A stretch of DNA of 64,000 nucleotides from Micromonospora_I sp040659735 (GTDB lineage: Bacteria > Actinomycetota > Actinomycetes > Mycobacteriales > Micromonosporaceae): positions 62,001 to 126,000 of the forward strand of contig NZ_JBFANZ010000005.1 of assembly GCF_040659735.1 (NCBI RefSeq). The letters are read 5' to 3'. Below the pieces are notes generated by a model, which saw nothing but the letters and a program-made list of their open reading frames with translations, was not told where the DNA came from and did no database searches. Both the position numbers and the translations under genes were made by a program. This document shows positions 42,391 to 51,204 of this stretch, one piece after another; within the stretch, counting starts at the first letter, position 1; every line of letters starts with the position of its first letter.

Positions 42391-43557
42391 CTACGGCGTC
42401 TCGTTGGACGAGACGTAGGTGAACCGGTTGTCGCGCACGGCAAGCAGCAGGAACGTGGGCTTGGCGCGGGTGCCGTCGGGGTTGAAGCGCGGGTCGCCGG
42501 AGAGCAGCGGGAGCTGGGTGGTGCCGGCGATCGCCCGGCGGACCGCATCGCGGTTAAGGCTGCCGGCCCGGCGGATCGCGTCGAGGGCCAGCTTGACCGC
42601 GTCGTACGCCTCGGGCGTGGCAGGACCGGGCGCGTGCCCGACCGCCGCGGTGAAGCGGGTTGACCACTCGGCGAGCGCGGGCATGAACTCCGGCACCAGG
42701 AATGTGGTGCCGAAGACGTCCCTGCTCTGCTGGGCGGTCAGGTTCTCCAGCAGCGGGCCGTCGACCGCGCCGTCGCCGACCATGATTTTCCCGGTGAATC
42801 CCGCGTCGCGCAGGTCGATGATGAGTCGGTTGGCCTCGGCGTAGTACCCGGTGAAGTAGATGCTGTCGGCGCCGCTGTCGCGTACCTGCTCGGCGACGCG
42901 GGTGTAGCGCGGGGCTCCCTGACTCAGCTCGAACACTCCACCGAAGTCGACGCCGCCCGCTGCGCGCGCGGCGTCGACCGTCGCCTCGGCCAGGGACAGC
43001 GGGAAGCTCGTGCCGTCGTGAACGACCGCCAGCCGTCGGCCGCCGAGGCGCTCCATCGCCTTCACGGCGAACTCGGCCTCCGCGTAAACCGTGCCGCAGA
43101 CGAGAAAGACGCTGTCGTACTTCGGCTGGAGAAGCTCGGCGGAGTTGGACAGCGGGATCAGCATCGGGATCCCGGCATCACGGAAGATCCTCAGAGTCGG
43201 GACGGTCGCGCTGCTGCAGTATCCGCCCACCGAGACGGTGATATCGCGGGCGATCAGCTTGTTCGCCGCGACCACGGCGGTCCCCGGATCGCACGCGTCG
43301 TCCTCCACCACCAGTTCGACCCGTCGGCCCAGCACGCCGCCGGCCTCGTTCGCCTCGCGCACCGCGAGTTGCTGCGCGTCGACCATTGCCCGGCCGGAGG
43401 GGGAGTTGCGTCCCGACAGCGGCACGAGCGCGCCGAGCCGGACCACGCCGGCCTGCGCTGTGTCCTGTTGCGGCTTCTCGCCGCAGCCGGTGAGGGTGCC
43501 GGCGGCCAACGCCACCGCGGCGAGCACGACGGCGCTGAGCCTTGTTGGTGTGCGCAT
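42391..43557 (-). CDS. branched-chain amino acid-type ABC substrate-binding lipoprotein (orphan)
   Basis: Periplasmic-binding protein type I (LivJ-like) of 388 residues. Signal with lipobox L-T-G-C at residue 25, then VVRLGALVPLSGRNSPSGRAMVDAQQLAVREANEAGG (family start: LGALVPLSG), VVGGYCSSAT-like SVGGYCSSATVPTLRIF, and TPEAYDAVKLALDAIRRAG. All PBP1 features are intact. No LivHMGF permease or ATPase genes are nearby. The divergent neighbour is a GGDEF-EAL protein, so this lipoprotein may act in sensing rather than transport (inference). Confidence 0.9.
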   Translation of the reverse strand: MRTPTRLSAVVLAAVALAAGTLTGCGEKPQQDTAQAGVVRLGALVPLSGRNSPSGRAMVDAQQLAVREANEAGGVLGRRVELVVEDDACDPGTAVVAANKLIARDITVSVGGYCSSATVPTLRIFRDAGIPMLIPLSNSAELLQPKYDSVFLVCGTVYAEAEFAVKAMERLGGRRLAVVHDGTSFPLSLAEATVDAARAAGGVDFGGVFELSQGAPRYTRVAEQVRDSGADSIYFTGYYAEANRLIIDLRDAGFTGKIMVGDGAVDGPLLENLTAQQSRDVFGTTFLVPEFMPALAEWSTRFTAAVGHAPGPATPEAYDAVKLALDAIRRAGSLNRDAVRRAIAGTTQLPLLSGDPRFNPDGTRAKPTFLLLAVRDNRFTYVSSNETP

Positions 43558-43720
43558 CGTGCCCCTCTCGTCGGTGAGCGTCGCCGCTCCATCGACCTGG
43601 ACGCCGCGTGGTTGAGCAGAAGGGTCAGGTGGGCTGTCCGGCTGCCGATGCTCTCATCCAGGGACCGCGGTCCAGGCGACGCGACCCCGGCACCGCGGCG
43701 AGAGGAGGGGAGCCGCCGCC

Positions 43721-45775
43721 ATGTGGCGTAGACGCAACGTGGCCGGCCCGACGGCGCAAGCGGGCAGCGGCGGGACGGGCGATGAGCCGCGGTCCCGACG
43801 CCGACGCAGTTTGGCGACGACGGGGGCGCTCGCGAGCGTGCTCCTCGCCCTCTCCGGGTACACGATCATCGGCACCGCGTTGACGACGTCCGCGGCCCGC
43901 GAGCACAGCCAGGCCCTGTCCGTGGACGGCTGGTTCGGTGAGGCACGCAGCGCCGTCGCGCTGGAGGAAGTGCACGCCCGCCACTACCAGGTCGAGCCCT
44001 CCGCTGCGGTGCGGCTCCGCTACGTCGGGGCGGCGAACGCCGCCAACCAGGCGCTCGGCCGGGTGACCATGGCCGGCACCGGGGCGGCCGCGCGGGATGC
44101 CAGCCGGCTTCTCGCCAGACAGGCGGCGTACCGCGAGCTTACCGATCGACTGTTGGACATGGTCGCCGATCGTGATCCCGCCCGCACGAGCTTCGACCGG
44201 CTCGAGGTCACGCCCGCCTACTACCAGCTTCAGCACGACATCGACTCGGTGACGCGGGCCTACCATGCCAGCGCCCAGGTGCAGGCCGCCGCACTGCGGC
44301 GGGCCCAGGTACGCATGCTGGTCGGTACGTCGATCGGGTTTGGACTGGGCTTCGTTCTCGTCGCGCTGATCTGGCGCGTGGTGCTCGGCTACCAGCGCCG
44401 GCTGGCCCAGCACGCCGAGTTCAACGAGCGGCTCGCGATGCATGACCCCCTCACCGGCCTGCCCAACCGCGCGATGTTCCATCGCCGTCTGACGAGCGTC
44501 CTGAAGCAGCTGACGTCCTCACCTGACAGCCAGATGGCACTCATGATCCTCGACCTCAACGGCTTCAAGGCCGTCAACGACACCCTCGGTCACCAGGCGG
44601 GCGACCAGTTGCTGGCCGAGACGGGCCGGAGGCTGAGTGCCAGCGCCCGCGAGGGAGACCTGGTGGCGAGGCTCGGCGGCGACGAGTTCGCCATCCTTCT
44701 GTCCCGGGTTGTGGGTGTGGCCGACGCGACGCGCGTGGCGGACCGGATTGTCCATACCCTGCGCGAGGACTTCCTGCTCGACGCCGGGGCGGCGGCGGTC
44801 AGCGGCAGCATCGGCGTAGCGGTGGGCCCGATGCACGGCACGAACGAAGAACTGGTCCGCCACGCCGACGCGGCGATGTACCGGGCCAAGTCCGGCGGCG
44901 GCGGAGTTGCCGTCTACGACCCGCAGGTCGACGCCGAGACCCCCGACCAGATGGTGCTCTTCGGTGAGCTGCGGGCTCTCCTCGACGCCGGCGACCCGGG
45001 CCGACAGCTTGTCCCGTTCTTCCAGCCCCAGATCCGCATCGCCGACGCGATCGTCACCGCGGTCGAGGCGCTGGCGCGTTGGCGGCACCCGACGCGGGGG
45101 CTGCTCATGCCCGGCACGTTCCTGCCGATCGCCGAGGGCCGTGCCCTGGAGATCCCGTTGACGTACCACATCCTCGACGTCGCGGTTGCTCAGGCGGCAG
45201 CCTGGCAGGATGACGGAGCGCCGCTCGTGGTCTCGGTCAACGTGTCCCCACGCTGCCTGCTCGACCCGCAGTTCGTGCCGCGGGTGAAGGCCGCGTTGGC
45301 CGCTTCCGGACTCGCGCCCGGGCTGCTGCAGCTGGAGGTCACTGAGACCAGCGTGATGACCGAGCCGGAGCGCTCGCGGGAGACGCTGCGGCAGGTCCGG
45401 GACCACGGCGTGCAGGTCTCCATCGACGATTTCGGCACCGGCTTCAGCTCGCTGTCGCAACTCAAGCAGCTACCGGCGAACGAGCTGAAGATCGACCGGA
45501 CGTTCGTGCGGGAGTTGGCCAACGACCCCGAGGACGTCGTCCTGGTACGGAGCGCCATCGATCTGGCCCACAACCTCGGCCTGTCCGTGGTGGCTGAGGG
45601 GGTCGAAGGGCTCGACGCCCTCGCTCTGCTGGCCGAGCTCGGCTGCGACGTTGCGCAGGGGTTCGCCCTCAGCCGGCCGGTGCCGGCCGAGGAGCTGCCA
45701 CAGGCGTGCGTGCGGGCGCACCAGCAGGCGAGCAAGATCGTTGCTCGGCGGCGCGCCGGCATCGACGTGTCCTGA
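43721..45775 (+). CDS. membrane GGDEF-EAL protein (diguanylate cyclase/phosphodiesterase)
   Basis: c-di-GMP enzyme of 684 residues. N-terminal TM at about 31-52, an extracytoplasmic helical region to about 190, a second TM at about 204-226, then GGDEF (about 240-400) and EAL (about 425-665). The cyclase site is intact as RLGGDEFAILL, with an inhibitory I-site REGD exactly five residues before GGDEF. EAL residues are also present: VEALARWRHP, VNVSPR, LEVTETSVM, IDDFGTGFSSLSQLKQLP, LKIDRTFV and VVAEGVE. Both activities are therefore possible. Divergent from the orphan binding lipoprotein. Confidence 0.95.
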   Translation: MWRRRNVAGPTAQAGSGGTGDEPRSRRRRSLATTGALASVLLALSGYTIIGTALTTSAAREHSQALSVDGWFGEARSAVALEEVHARHYQVEPSAAVRLRYVGAANAANQALGRVTMAGTGAAARDASRLLARQAAYRELTDRLLDMVADRDPARTSFDRLEVTPAYYQLQHDIDSVTRAYHASAQVQAAALRRAQVRMLVGTSIGFGLGFVLVALIWRVVLGYQRRLAQHAEFNERLAMHDPLTGLPNRAMFHRRLTSVLKQLTSSPDSQMALMILDLNGFKAVNDTLGHQAGDQLLAETGRRLSASAREGDLVARLGGDEFAILLSRVVGVADATRVADRIVHTLREDFLLDAGAAAVSGSIGVAVGPMHGTNEELVRHADAAMYRAKSGGGGVAVYDPQVDAETPDQMVLFGELRALLDAGDPGRQLVPFFQPQIRIADAIVTAVEALARWRHPTRGLLMPGTFLPIAEGRALEIPLTYHILDVAVAQAAAWQDDGAPLVVSVNVSPRCLLDPQFVPRVKAALAASGLAPGLLQLEVTETSVMTEPERSRETLRQVRDHGVQVSIDDFGTGFSSLSQLKQLPANELKIDRTFVRELANDPEDVVLVRSAIDLAHNLGLSVVAEGVEGLDALALLAELGCDVAQGFALSRPVPAEELPQACVRAHQQASKIVARRRAGIDVS

Positions 45776-45885
45776 GATTGCGACGGACCCCGACCTCACC
45801 CGAGGGCCATCGGCGGCGCTGCGGTGACTGCCCGGCGTTCAGTCCACAGAGGATGATCTGCCGACGGATCCCTGCGGCGTGCACA

Positions 45886-47094
45886 TCAACTCCTCGGGCG
45901 GAGAGTGTCGACGCGCGCGACCGACTGGTCGATCCGTGCCTCCGTGATACGTCCCTTGCGGACCAGGTCGACGACGTTGTCGAGCGTCTCGTCCACGATC
46001 TTTGTGTCGTACACCTGCTGGTTCGCGAACACGAGCAGGTCGAGGCCGGCCTCGAACGCCATCGCGACGGCCTCGTCCCGGCCGTACTTGCTGGAGATGG
46101 CGACCGCCTGCATGTCGTCGCTCACGACGGCGCCCTTCCAGCCGAGTTGGCCACGGAGCAGGTCCGTCACGACCGCCGGCGACAGCGATGCCGGGCGGTT
46201 CGGGTCGAGCTGCTTGTTGAGCAGGTGGGCGGCCATGACGGACTCGGCGACGCCGCTGTTGATCAGCCGTTGAAACGGTTCGAGTTCCCTCCTGTGCCAG
46301 GTGTTGGTCACGTCGACGACGGTGAAGTCGGTATTGCCGGTCGCGCTGCCGGAGCCGGGGAAGTGCTTGAGTACGGTTTTGACGCCGGCGGTCCGGTGGA
46401 TCTGGATCTCCTCGGTCGCGTTCCTCACCACGACGTCGGCATCGGCGGAAAAGCTGCGTCCGAGCTTGGCGATCGCGGGATTGTTCGGGTTCAGGTTCAG
46501 GTCGACGACCGGTGCGTAGTTGAGGTTGACGCCGATCGACGTGAGGCTCTGGACCATGCCCTGGGCCCATGCCCGGGTCGTGGGTGTGGAATTGGCGGCG
46601 CCGATGTCGGCCTGCGACCTGGTGGTGGGGAAACCGTTGCCCGGGTTGAGGCGTGAGACCTGGCCGCCTTCCTGGTCGATCGACACGATGAGCCGCCCCG
46701 GCGAGGCTTGTCGTAGCGTCTTCACGAGCGCGGTGACCTGGCCCGGCGACCTGATGTTGCGTGGGGCGTTCGTCTGCAGGTCGCGGTCGAACAGGATGAT
46801 GCCGCCCAGGCCGTCCCTGACCGCATTCATGATCCAGTCGTTGTCGTTGAGCCTCTCGCCGCGAAAACCGACGACGAGCAGGCTCGCGATCTTGCGTCGT
46901 AGAGAGGTTTCACCGGGCGTTGAGGGTGACGCTGTGGGTCGGGACGGTGAGAACGGTGGCGAACCCGCCAGCTGTGGCGTGGGCGGGTTGGAGGTGGGCG
47001 AATCGCAGCCGCAGAGACCCGCCGCCACCGCGGCCGACCCGATGCCGCCGAGCAGCAGCCGGCGGGTCAGGTGGCCATCGTTCACCCGGTCCAC
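45886..47094 (-). CDS. glycoside hydrolase family 3 lipoprotein (NagZ/LpqI-like)
   Basis: GH3 protein of 402 residues, predicted lipoprotein: twin Arg in LTRRLLLGGIG and lipobox G-L-C-G-C near residue 27-29, then a Pro/Ser linker of about 40 residues. The barrel shows IASLLVVGFRG, SIDQEGGQVSRL, NLNYAPVVDLNLNPNNPAIAKLGRSFS and the nucleophile Asp in VVSDDMQAVAI. The NagZ acid/base loop KHFPGHG-x4-D-S-H reads KHFPGSGSATGNTD here, so the usual Asp-Ser-His is Asn-Thr-Asp. It likely trims N-acetylglucosaminyl peptidoglycan fragments outside the membrane, but the altered loop leaves activity uncertain. Confidence 0.88.
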   Translation of the reverse strand: MDRVNDGHLTRRLLLGGIGSAAVAAGLCGCDSPTSNPPTPQLAGSPPFSPSRPTASPSTPGETSLRRKIASLLVVGFRGERLNDNDWIMNAVRDGLGGIILFDRDLQTNAPRNIRSPGQVTALVKTLRQASPGRLIVSIDQEGGQVSRLNPGNGFPTTRSQADIGAANSTPTTRAWAQGMVQSLTSIGVNLNYAPVVDLNLNPNNPAIAKLGRSFSADADVVVRNATEEIQIHRTAGVKTVLKHFPGSGSATGNTDFTVVDVTNTWHRRELEPFQRLINSGVAESVMAAHLLNKQLDPNRPASLSPAVVTDLLRGQLGWKGAVVSDDMQAVAISSKYGRDEAVAMAFEAGLDLLVFANQQVYDTKIVDETLDNVVDLVRKGRITEARIDQSVARVDTLRPRS

Positions 47095-47133
47095 GCTACG
47101 GGCGGTCGCCCGGCCCGGGGCGGATATCGGGGC

Positions 47134-48105
47134 TCAAGCGGAGTCGAGGCATGCCGGTGCCGTCAGCGGGGAGTGACCCTCGTGACGGGTCTGTGGTCCG
47201 CCGAGGAAGTCGTGGGTGGCGGCGTTGAGCGCCGCGACGCAGGCGGCCACGGCTGGATGGGCGGCGGCCCCCTTCCGGTACGAGACGCGCGTGCGGCGCT
47301 GGATGGTCAGCGGTAGGAGCCGGACCTGTGGGAGCGGCACCGTGACGGCGAGTTGGGGGACCAGGGCGACACCCTGGCCGGCGGCGACCAGCGCGAGCAC
47401 GGCGGCGAAGTCATCGGCGTGGTGGCGCACGCTCGGAGTGAACCCGGCCATCTGGCAGGCATGCACGACTACCGAATGGCAGAGCGTGCCGGGGCTGCCC
47501 ACGATCCAGTGCGCATCGCGGACGCTGTGGAGCGGGTCGCCTTCCGTACCGCCTTCCGTATCGCCGCCGGGGTCGGCGGAGACGGCGAGAAACACCGTCT
47601 CGTGCAGCAGTGGTGTGGAATGCAGCGCCGGATCGGGCGCGACCGGCACGATGTCGTAGTCGTGCACGAGCGCGACGTCGAGCCGCCGGTCGCGCAACGC
47701 GGCGGGCATGGCGACCGGGTCCAGCTCGGTGACCATGAGGTCGAGTGCCGGGTGGTCGCGTGCCAGCCTGACCAGGGCTCCCGGGAGCAGAGTACGTACC
47801 GCACTGGGATACGCGGCTATCCGTACCGTTCCAGCCAGGCCCGTGCGCGCAGCGGCCAATGTGGAGTCCGCCGCTTCCAGGGCGGCGAGGACGACCTCGG
47901 TGTGCTGCACGAGCGCCACGCCGGTCGACGTGAGGTTCACCCGGCGCCCCGCGCGTTCCAGGAGCCGGACCCCCGCTTCCCGTTGCAGTGCCGCGAGTTG
48001 CTGTGAGACGGCGGACGGCGTGTAGGCGTGGGCTTCGGCTACCGCGGCGATGGTGCCCAGCCGGGCCAGGTCCCGCAGCAGGCGCAGGCGGCGGACGTCA
48101 AGCAT
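47134..48105 (-). CDS. LysR family transcriptional regulator
   Basis: LysR-type regulator of 323 residues. Winged HTH at 1-60 (LRDLARLGTIAAVAEAHAYTPSAVSQQLAALQREAG, core TPSAVSQQL), then a linker helix and a periplasmic-binding-like effector domain (TVRIAAYPSAVRTLLPGALVRL; LVAAGQGVALVPQLAV). A small insert of repeated DTEGGTEGD lies near residue 185. It is divergent from a DHDPS-family gene with 70 nt between, the classic LysR layout, so it probably controls that gene. Confidence 0.92.
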   Translation of the reverse strand: MLDVRRLRLLRDLARLGTIAAVAEAHAYTPSAVSQQLAALQREAGVRLLERAGRRVNLTSTGVALVQHTEVVLAALEAADSTLAAARTGLAGTVRIAAYPSAVRTLLPGALVRLARDHPALDLMVTELDPVAMPAALRDRRLDVALVHDYDIVPVAPDPALHSTPLLHETVFLAVSADPGGDTEGGTEGDPLHSVRDAHWIVGSPGTLCHSVVVHACQMAGFTPSVRHHADDFAAVLALVAAGQGVALVPQLAVTVPLPQVRLLPLTIQRRTRVSYRKGAAAHPAVAACVAALNAATHDFLGGPQTRHEGHSPLTAPACLDSA

Positions 48106-48125
48106 CAGCTCAGCTTACGGTTCTG

Positions 48126-48154
48126 TTGAGGAATCCGAACTGGTTCTTTACGTT
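48126..48154 (+). promoter_or_regulatory. promoter of DHDPS-family gene
   Basis: -35 TTGAGG (48126-48131), 17-bp spacer, -10 TACGTT (48149-48154). Start expected near 48161, only about 15 nt before the ATG, within the LysR divergent region. Confidence 0.5.
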
Positions 48155-48175
48155 CGCTGGCCGCAGGCTGGACCC

Positions 48176-49054
48176 ATGACACTGACCGGCCTGTACGTCC
48201 CGCTGATCACGCCGTTCGATGATTCCGGAGCCGTCGCGCTGCATGCGCTGGAAGCCCTCGCCCACCAGGTGCTGGACGCCGGAGCCGCGGGTGTGGTCGC
48301 ACTGGGCACCACCGGGGAGGCGGCGGCCGTCAGCGAGGCGGAGCGAGGTGAAGTGGTCGACGTTGTCGCCTCGGTCTGTCGGGAACGCGCGGCGCATCTC
48401 GTGGTCGGGGCCGACACGGTGCAGGCGCTCCGCGCGCTGCGTGATCGACCCGAGGTGTCCGCGGCCCTCTGCGTGGTGCCGCCGTTCGTCCGACCCGGTG
48501 AGGCGGGCGTGCTCGCCCACTTCGCTCACCTGGCGCAGGTCAGTCCGGTGCCGCTGGTCGCGTACCACGTCGCCTACCGCACCGGGCAGGAACTGTCGGC
48601 GGATGCGTTGCGGCGGCTCGCCGAGCTGCCCGGCGTCGTCGGGATCAAGTACGCCGTGGGTGGGATCGACGCGGACACCATCGCCTTCCTCGCCGCCGCC
48701 CCGCCGGGCTTCGCGGTGCTCGGCGGCGACGACCTTTTCATCTCACCGCTGCTCGCCCTCGGCGCGCACGGCGGCATCCTGGCCTCAGCGCACGTCGCCA
48801 CCGCCGAGTTCGTCCGGCTCCTGGAGCTGTGGCGAGCTGGCGACCTCGTCGCAGCGCGGTCCCTCGGTCGCGGGCTCGCGGCGCTGTCGGCCGCGTTGTT
48901 CGCCGAACCCAATCCGTCGGTGATCAAGGCGGTTCTGTACGCGCAGGGCCGCATCCCGAGCCCCGCGGTACGGCTGCCGCTCCTGCCCGCAACACCGGAG
49001 ACCACGCACGCGGCCCTCCGGCACGTCGACGACCTGGCGGGCGTGCCGGGGTGA
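48176..49054 (+). CDS. dihydrodipicolinate synthase/N-acetylneuraminate lyase family aldolase
   Basis: Class I aldolase of 292 residues. Schiff-base Lys in VVGIKYAVGG near residue 160, Tyr of YHVAYRTG (family: Y-x-V-P-x-R-T) near 135, and GTTGEAAAVSEAER near 45, where DapA has GTTGE(S/A)xT(L)xxxE. The length is typical. Because it is divergent from a LysR regulator and not among lysine-biosynthesis genes, a catabolic pyruvate-dependent aldolase or lyase is more likely than biosynthetic DapA (inference). The ATG at 48176 has only a weak ribosome site. Confidence 0.88.
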   Translation: MTLTGLYVPLITPFDDSGAVALHALEALAHQVLDAGAAGVVALGTTGEAAAVSEAERGEVVDVVASVCRERAAHLVVGADTVQALRALRDRPEVSAALCVVPPFVRPGEAGVLAHFAHLAQVSPVPLVAYHVAYRTGQELSADALRRLAELPGVVGIKYAVGGIDADTIAFLAAAPPGFAVLGGDDLFISPLLALGAHGGILASAHVATAEFVRLLELWRAGDLVAARSLGRGLAALSAALFAEPNPSVIKAVLYAQGRIPSPAVRLPLLPATPETTHAALRHVDDLAGVPG

Positions 49055-49218
49055 CCGGCGATCATGTTGGCATGGCGAGTTGGCAGCCGTCGGCGCGGAA
49101 TCTGACGGACCGCACCGAGCGGAGAGTCCGGCGGTGCTCGACGGACCGGACCGACGAGTGGAGCCACCAGAACGGCAACTGCTTGCCAATACGGTAAGTA
49201 GATGCCAGAGTGGTGTGC

Positions 49219-49641
49219 ATGGACAACGAGATGACGCCCGACGCGGCCCGCGCCGCCCTACTCTCCGCCACGAACACGTCCCGGCGGTTGCGCTCACGGG
49301 CGCGTTGGGCGAGCACGAAGCTCGCCGTGTTCGGGGTCGGCATCGGCCTGGTCACGGCCACCATCGGCCTGGTCGAGTCGAAGCTGGTCGGGGCAGCCGT
49401 CCTGGCGGGATGGTTGATGCTGGTAGGGGGGATGACGGTGTGGGAGCGGAGTCGCCTCGTCCACCTCGCCGGGACCCGCGCGCGCATCACCCCGTACTGG
49501 ATCGGAAGCTTCGCCTTCTACGGGGTCGCGCTGGCCGTGGGCACCGACGAGAAGTCCGGCGACCTGACGTACTGGCTCCCCGCCAGCGTGGTCGTCGCAC
49601 TGCCCATGCTCATCGGGGCGTTGCGGGAGCGGCGGGCATGA
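49219..49641 (+). CDS. small membrane protein paired with HTH regulator
   Basis: Membrane protein of 140 residues, no recognised family. About 35 charged residues at the N-terminus precede four hydrophobic segments (about 37-55, 58-78, 100-117, 122-136). Its stop overlaps the start of a MarR/PadR-like winged-helix gene (ATGA), so the two form a unit; such pairs often consist of a membrane effector and its regulator. Upstream, CTTGCC-AATAC-GGTAAG at 49182-49198 is a near-palindrome that could be an operator. GTG at 49210 is an alternative start. Confidence 0.75.
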   Translation: MDNEMTPDAARAALLSATNTSRRLRSRARWASTKLAVFGVGIGLVTATIGLVESKLVGAAVLAGWLMLVGGMTVWERSRLVHLAGTRARITPYWIGSFAFYGVALAVGTDEKSGDLTYWLPASVVVALPMLIGALRERRA

Positions 49642-49979
49642 GCCAGGAACAGGACGGCAACACCGGCCACGACGGTGGCCTCAGCCATCCGCGCCGCGAC
49701 CTGGACGATCTGCTGACCCATGCGGTCCGGTTCTCGATCGTCGCCGCGCTCGCCGGCGTCCAGCGCGCCGAGTTCGCCGCGGTGCGCGACAGTGTGGAGA
49801 TCAGCGATCCCATGCTCTCGAAGCAGGTGGCACTCCTGGAGAAGGCGGGCTACGTCCAGGTGGAGAAGGGGCGCGTCGGTCGGCGACCGCGTACGTGGCT
49901 GTCGTTGTCCGACGACGGGACGGCGGCCTACACGCGGCATGTGGCGGCGCTGCGCGCCATCGCCGGCCTCATGGGCTGA
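49638..49979 (+). CDS. winged-helix transcriptional regulator (HTH_34-like)
   Basis: DNA-binding protein of 113 residues made of one winged-helix domain: HAVRFSIVAALAGVQRAEFAAVRDSVEISDPMLSKQVALLEKAGYVQVEKGRVGRRPRTWLSL (core words DPMLSKQVALLEKAGYV and the wing GRVGRRPRT). This layout is typical of short MarR-superfamily regulators of the HTH_34 type with no separate ligand domain. Coupled by ATGA to the preceding membrane protein gene and followed 7 nt later by a glutaredoxin-like gene, so probably all three are co-transcribed. Confidence 0.85.
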   Translation: MSQEQDGNTGHDGGLSHPRRDLDDLLTHAVRFSIVAALAGVQRAEFAAVRDSVEISDPMLSKQVALLEKAGYVQVEKGRVGRRPRTWLSLSDDGTAAYTRHVAALRAIAGLMG

Positions 49980-49986
49980 CCGGGAC

Positions 49987-50367
49987 ATGGCCGCCGAACG
50001 TCGCGGGGCGAGCATCGCGCGTCCCGAGGTCACCGTCTACACCCGACCGGGATGCCCGTACTGCTTCCTGCTGCGCCGTGGATTGCGTCGGTACGGCGTG
50101 CCCTTCACCGAGGTCGACATCTGGCGTGATCCGCCCGCGGCGGCCGCCGTGCGCGCTGTCGCCGACGGTAACGAGACCGTCCCCACCGTTGAGGTCGGCG
50201 GACGGTGGCTGGTCAACCCCCGCGCCCGGCGGATCCGTGACCTTGTCCCGTCGAGCGGCGGTCGCGGCGGAGTCGACAGCGCCCTCGAACAAACCGGTGC
50301 GCGACCGGGTGAGGCAGGGGAGGAGCGTCCTCAATCGTGGCGCGGCATCGAGGACAGACGTCGGTAG
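49987..50367 (+). CDS. glutaredoxin/mycoredoxin-like protein
   Basis: Thioredoxin-fold protein of 126 residues. The redox site is Y-T-R-P-G-C-P-Y-C near residue 20-28, followed by RRGLRRYGVPFTEVDIWRDP, the cis-Pro loop NETVPTVEVGGRWLVNP and a C-terminal tail of about 40 residues. Actinobacterial proteins of this kind use mycothiol instead of glutathione. The fold core is complete; the tail looks disordered. ATG at 49987 lies 7 nt after the HTH gene. Confidence 0.87.
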   Translation: MAAERRGASIARPEVTVYTRPGCPYCFLLRRGLRRYGVPFTEVDIWRDPPAAAAVRAVADGNETVPTVEVGGRWLVNPRARRIRDLVPSSGGRGGVDSALEQTGARPGEAGEERPQSWRGIEDRRR

Positions 50368-50379
50368 GGTGACCGGCCG

Positions 50380-51054
50380 ATGGAGACGAACGCAGGAAAC
50401 GAGATGATCGCGATCCCGTCGGGGCGGGTGACGCTGTCGGACCGGCGAACGCAGCGCAGCTGGCCGGTCGAGCTCGCGGCATACCAGCTCGCGGTGTTCC
50501 CGATCACGCAGGCGCGATACGCGCAGGTCACCGGTGAGCGACCGAGCACCGCGCAAGGCGACCAGTTGCCCGTCGAGGGCGTTTCGTGGTTGGACGCCGT
50601 CCGGTTCTGCAACGCCCTGTCGGAACACGAGGGGTTGGCGCCGGCGTACCGCCACCATGGTGACGTCGAACGTATCCAGTGGGACGCATCCGCTGACGGG
50701 TACCGGCTACCGACGGAGGCCGAGTGGGAGCACGCGTGTCGTGCCGGTACGACCGGCGCGCGGTACGGGCAGCTCGACGAGATCGCCTGGCATCGCGGCA
50801 ACTCGAACGAGCGGATTCACGAGGTGGGCGGCAAGCAGCCCAACGCGTGGGGCCTGTACGACATGCTGGGCAATGTTTGGGAGTGGTGCTGGGATATCTA
50901 CGACGCCGAGGTCTACGGCACCTACCGGGTGCTCCGCGGCGGTGGGTGGTTTGATGAGCGCTGGAGCTGCCGGGCCTCCGTGCGGCGCCGCAGCATGCCG
51001 ACCTTCCAGATCGACGACCTGGGATTCCGCGTCGCGCGTTCCATCGTGCGCTGA
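50380..51054 (+). CDS. SUMF1/formylglycine-generating-enzyme-fold protein
   Basis: SUMF1-domain protein of 224 residues covering the whole fold: YQLAVFPITQARYAQ, VEGVSWLDAVRFCNALSE, YRLPTEAEWEHACRAG, WGLYDMLGNVWEWCWD and LRGGGWFDERWSCRASVRRR ... LGFRVARS. True FGEs have two copper-binding Cys in the RGGSYMCHRSYC segment; here the first is Asp (F-D-E-R) and only the second aligns with a Cys (S-C-R). So sulfatase activation is unlikely and no sulfatase is adjacent. The fold is also used in effector, ergothioneine-type and binding proteins. Function unknown. Confidence 0.85.
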   Translation: METNAGNEMIAIPSGRVTLSDRRTQRSWPVELAAYQLAVFPITQARYAQVTGERPSTAQGDQLPVEGVSWLDAVRFCNALSEHEGLAPAYRHHGDVERIQWDASADGYRLPTEAEWEHACRAGTTGARYGQLDEIAWHRGNSNERIHEVGGKQPNAWGLYDMLGNVWEWCWDIYDAEVYGTYRVLRGGGWFDERWSCRASVRRRSMPTFQIDDLGFRVARSIVR

Positions 51055-51204
51055 TGCGCAACCATTGCCGCGACTGCATGAGCGTCTGCTGCGGCCGTCT
51101 CGTCTTGGCGGATGGCTTCGAGCCTCAGGGGTAGGGGCCGCTGGCGAAGGCGATGCCGGCCACCCTGGGGTCGCTGCCGAACGGGCCCGAATGGGGGTTC
51201 GAGT

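Noticed and set aside
48176..49054. Biosynthetic dapA
   Set aside because: It is not near lysine-pathway genes, is divergent from a LysR regulator, and the YxVPxRT motif is altered (YHVAYRT).
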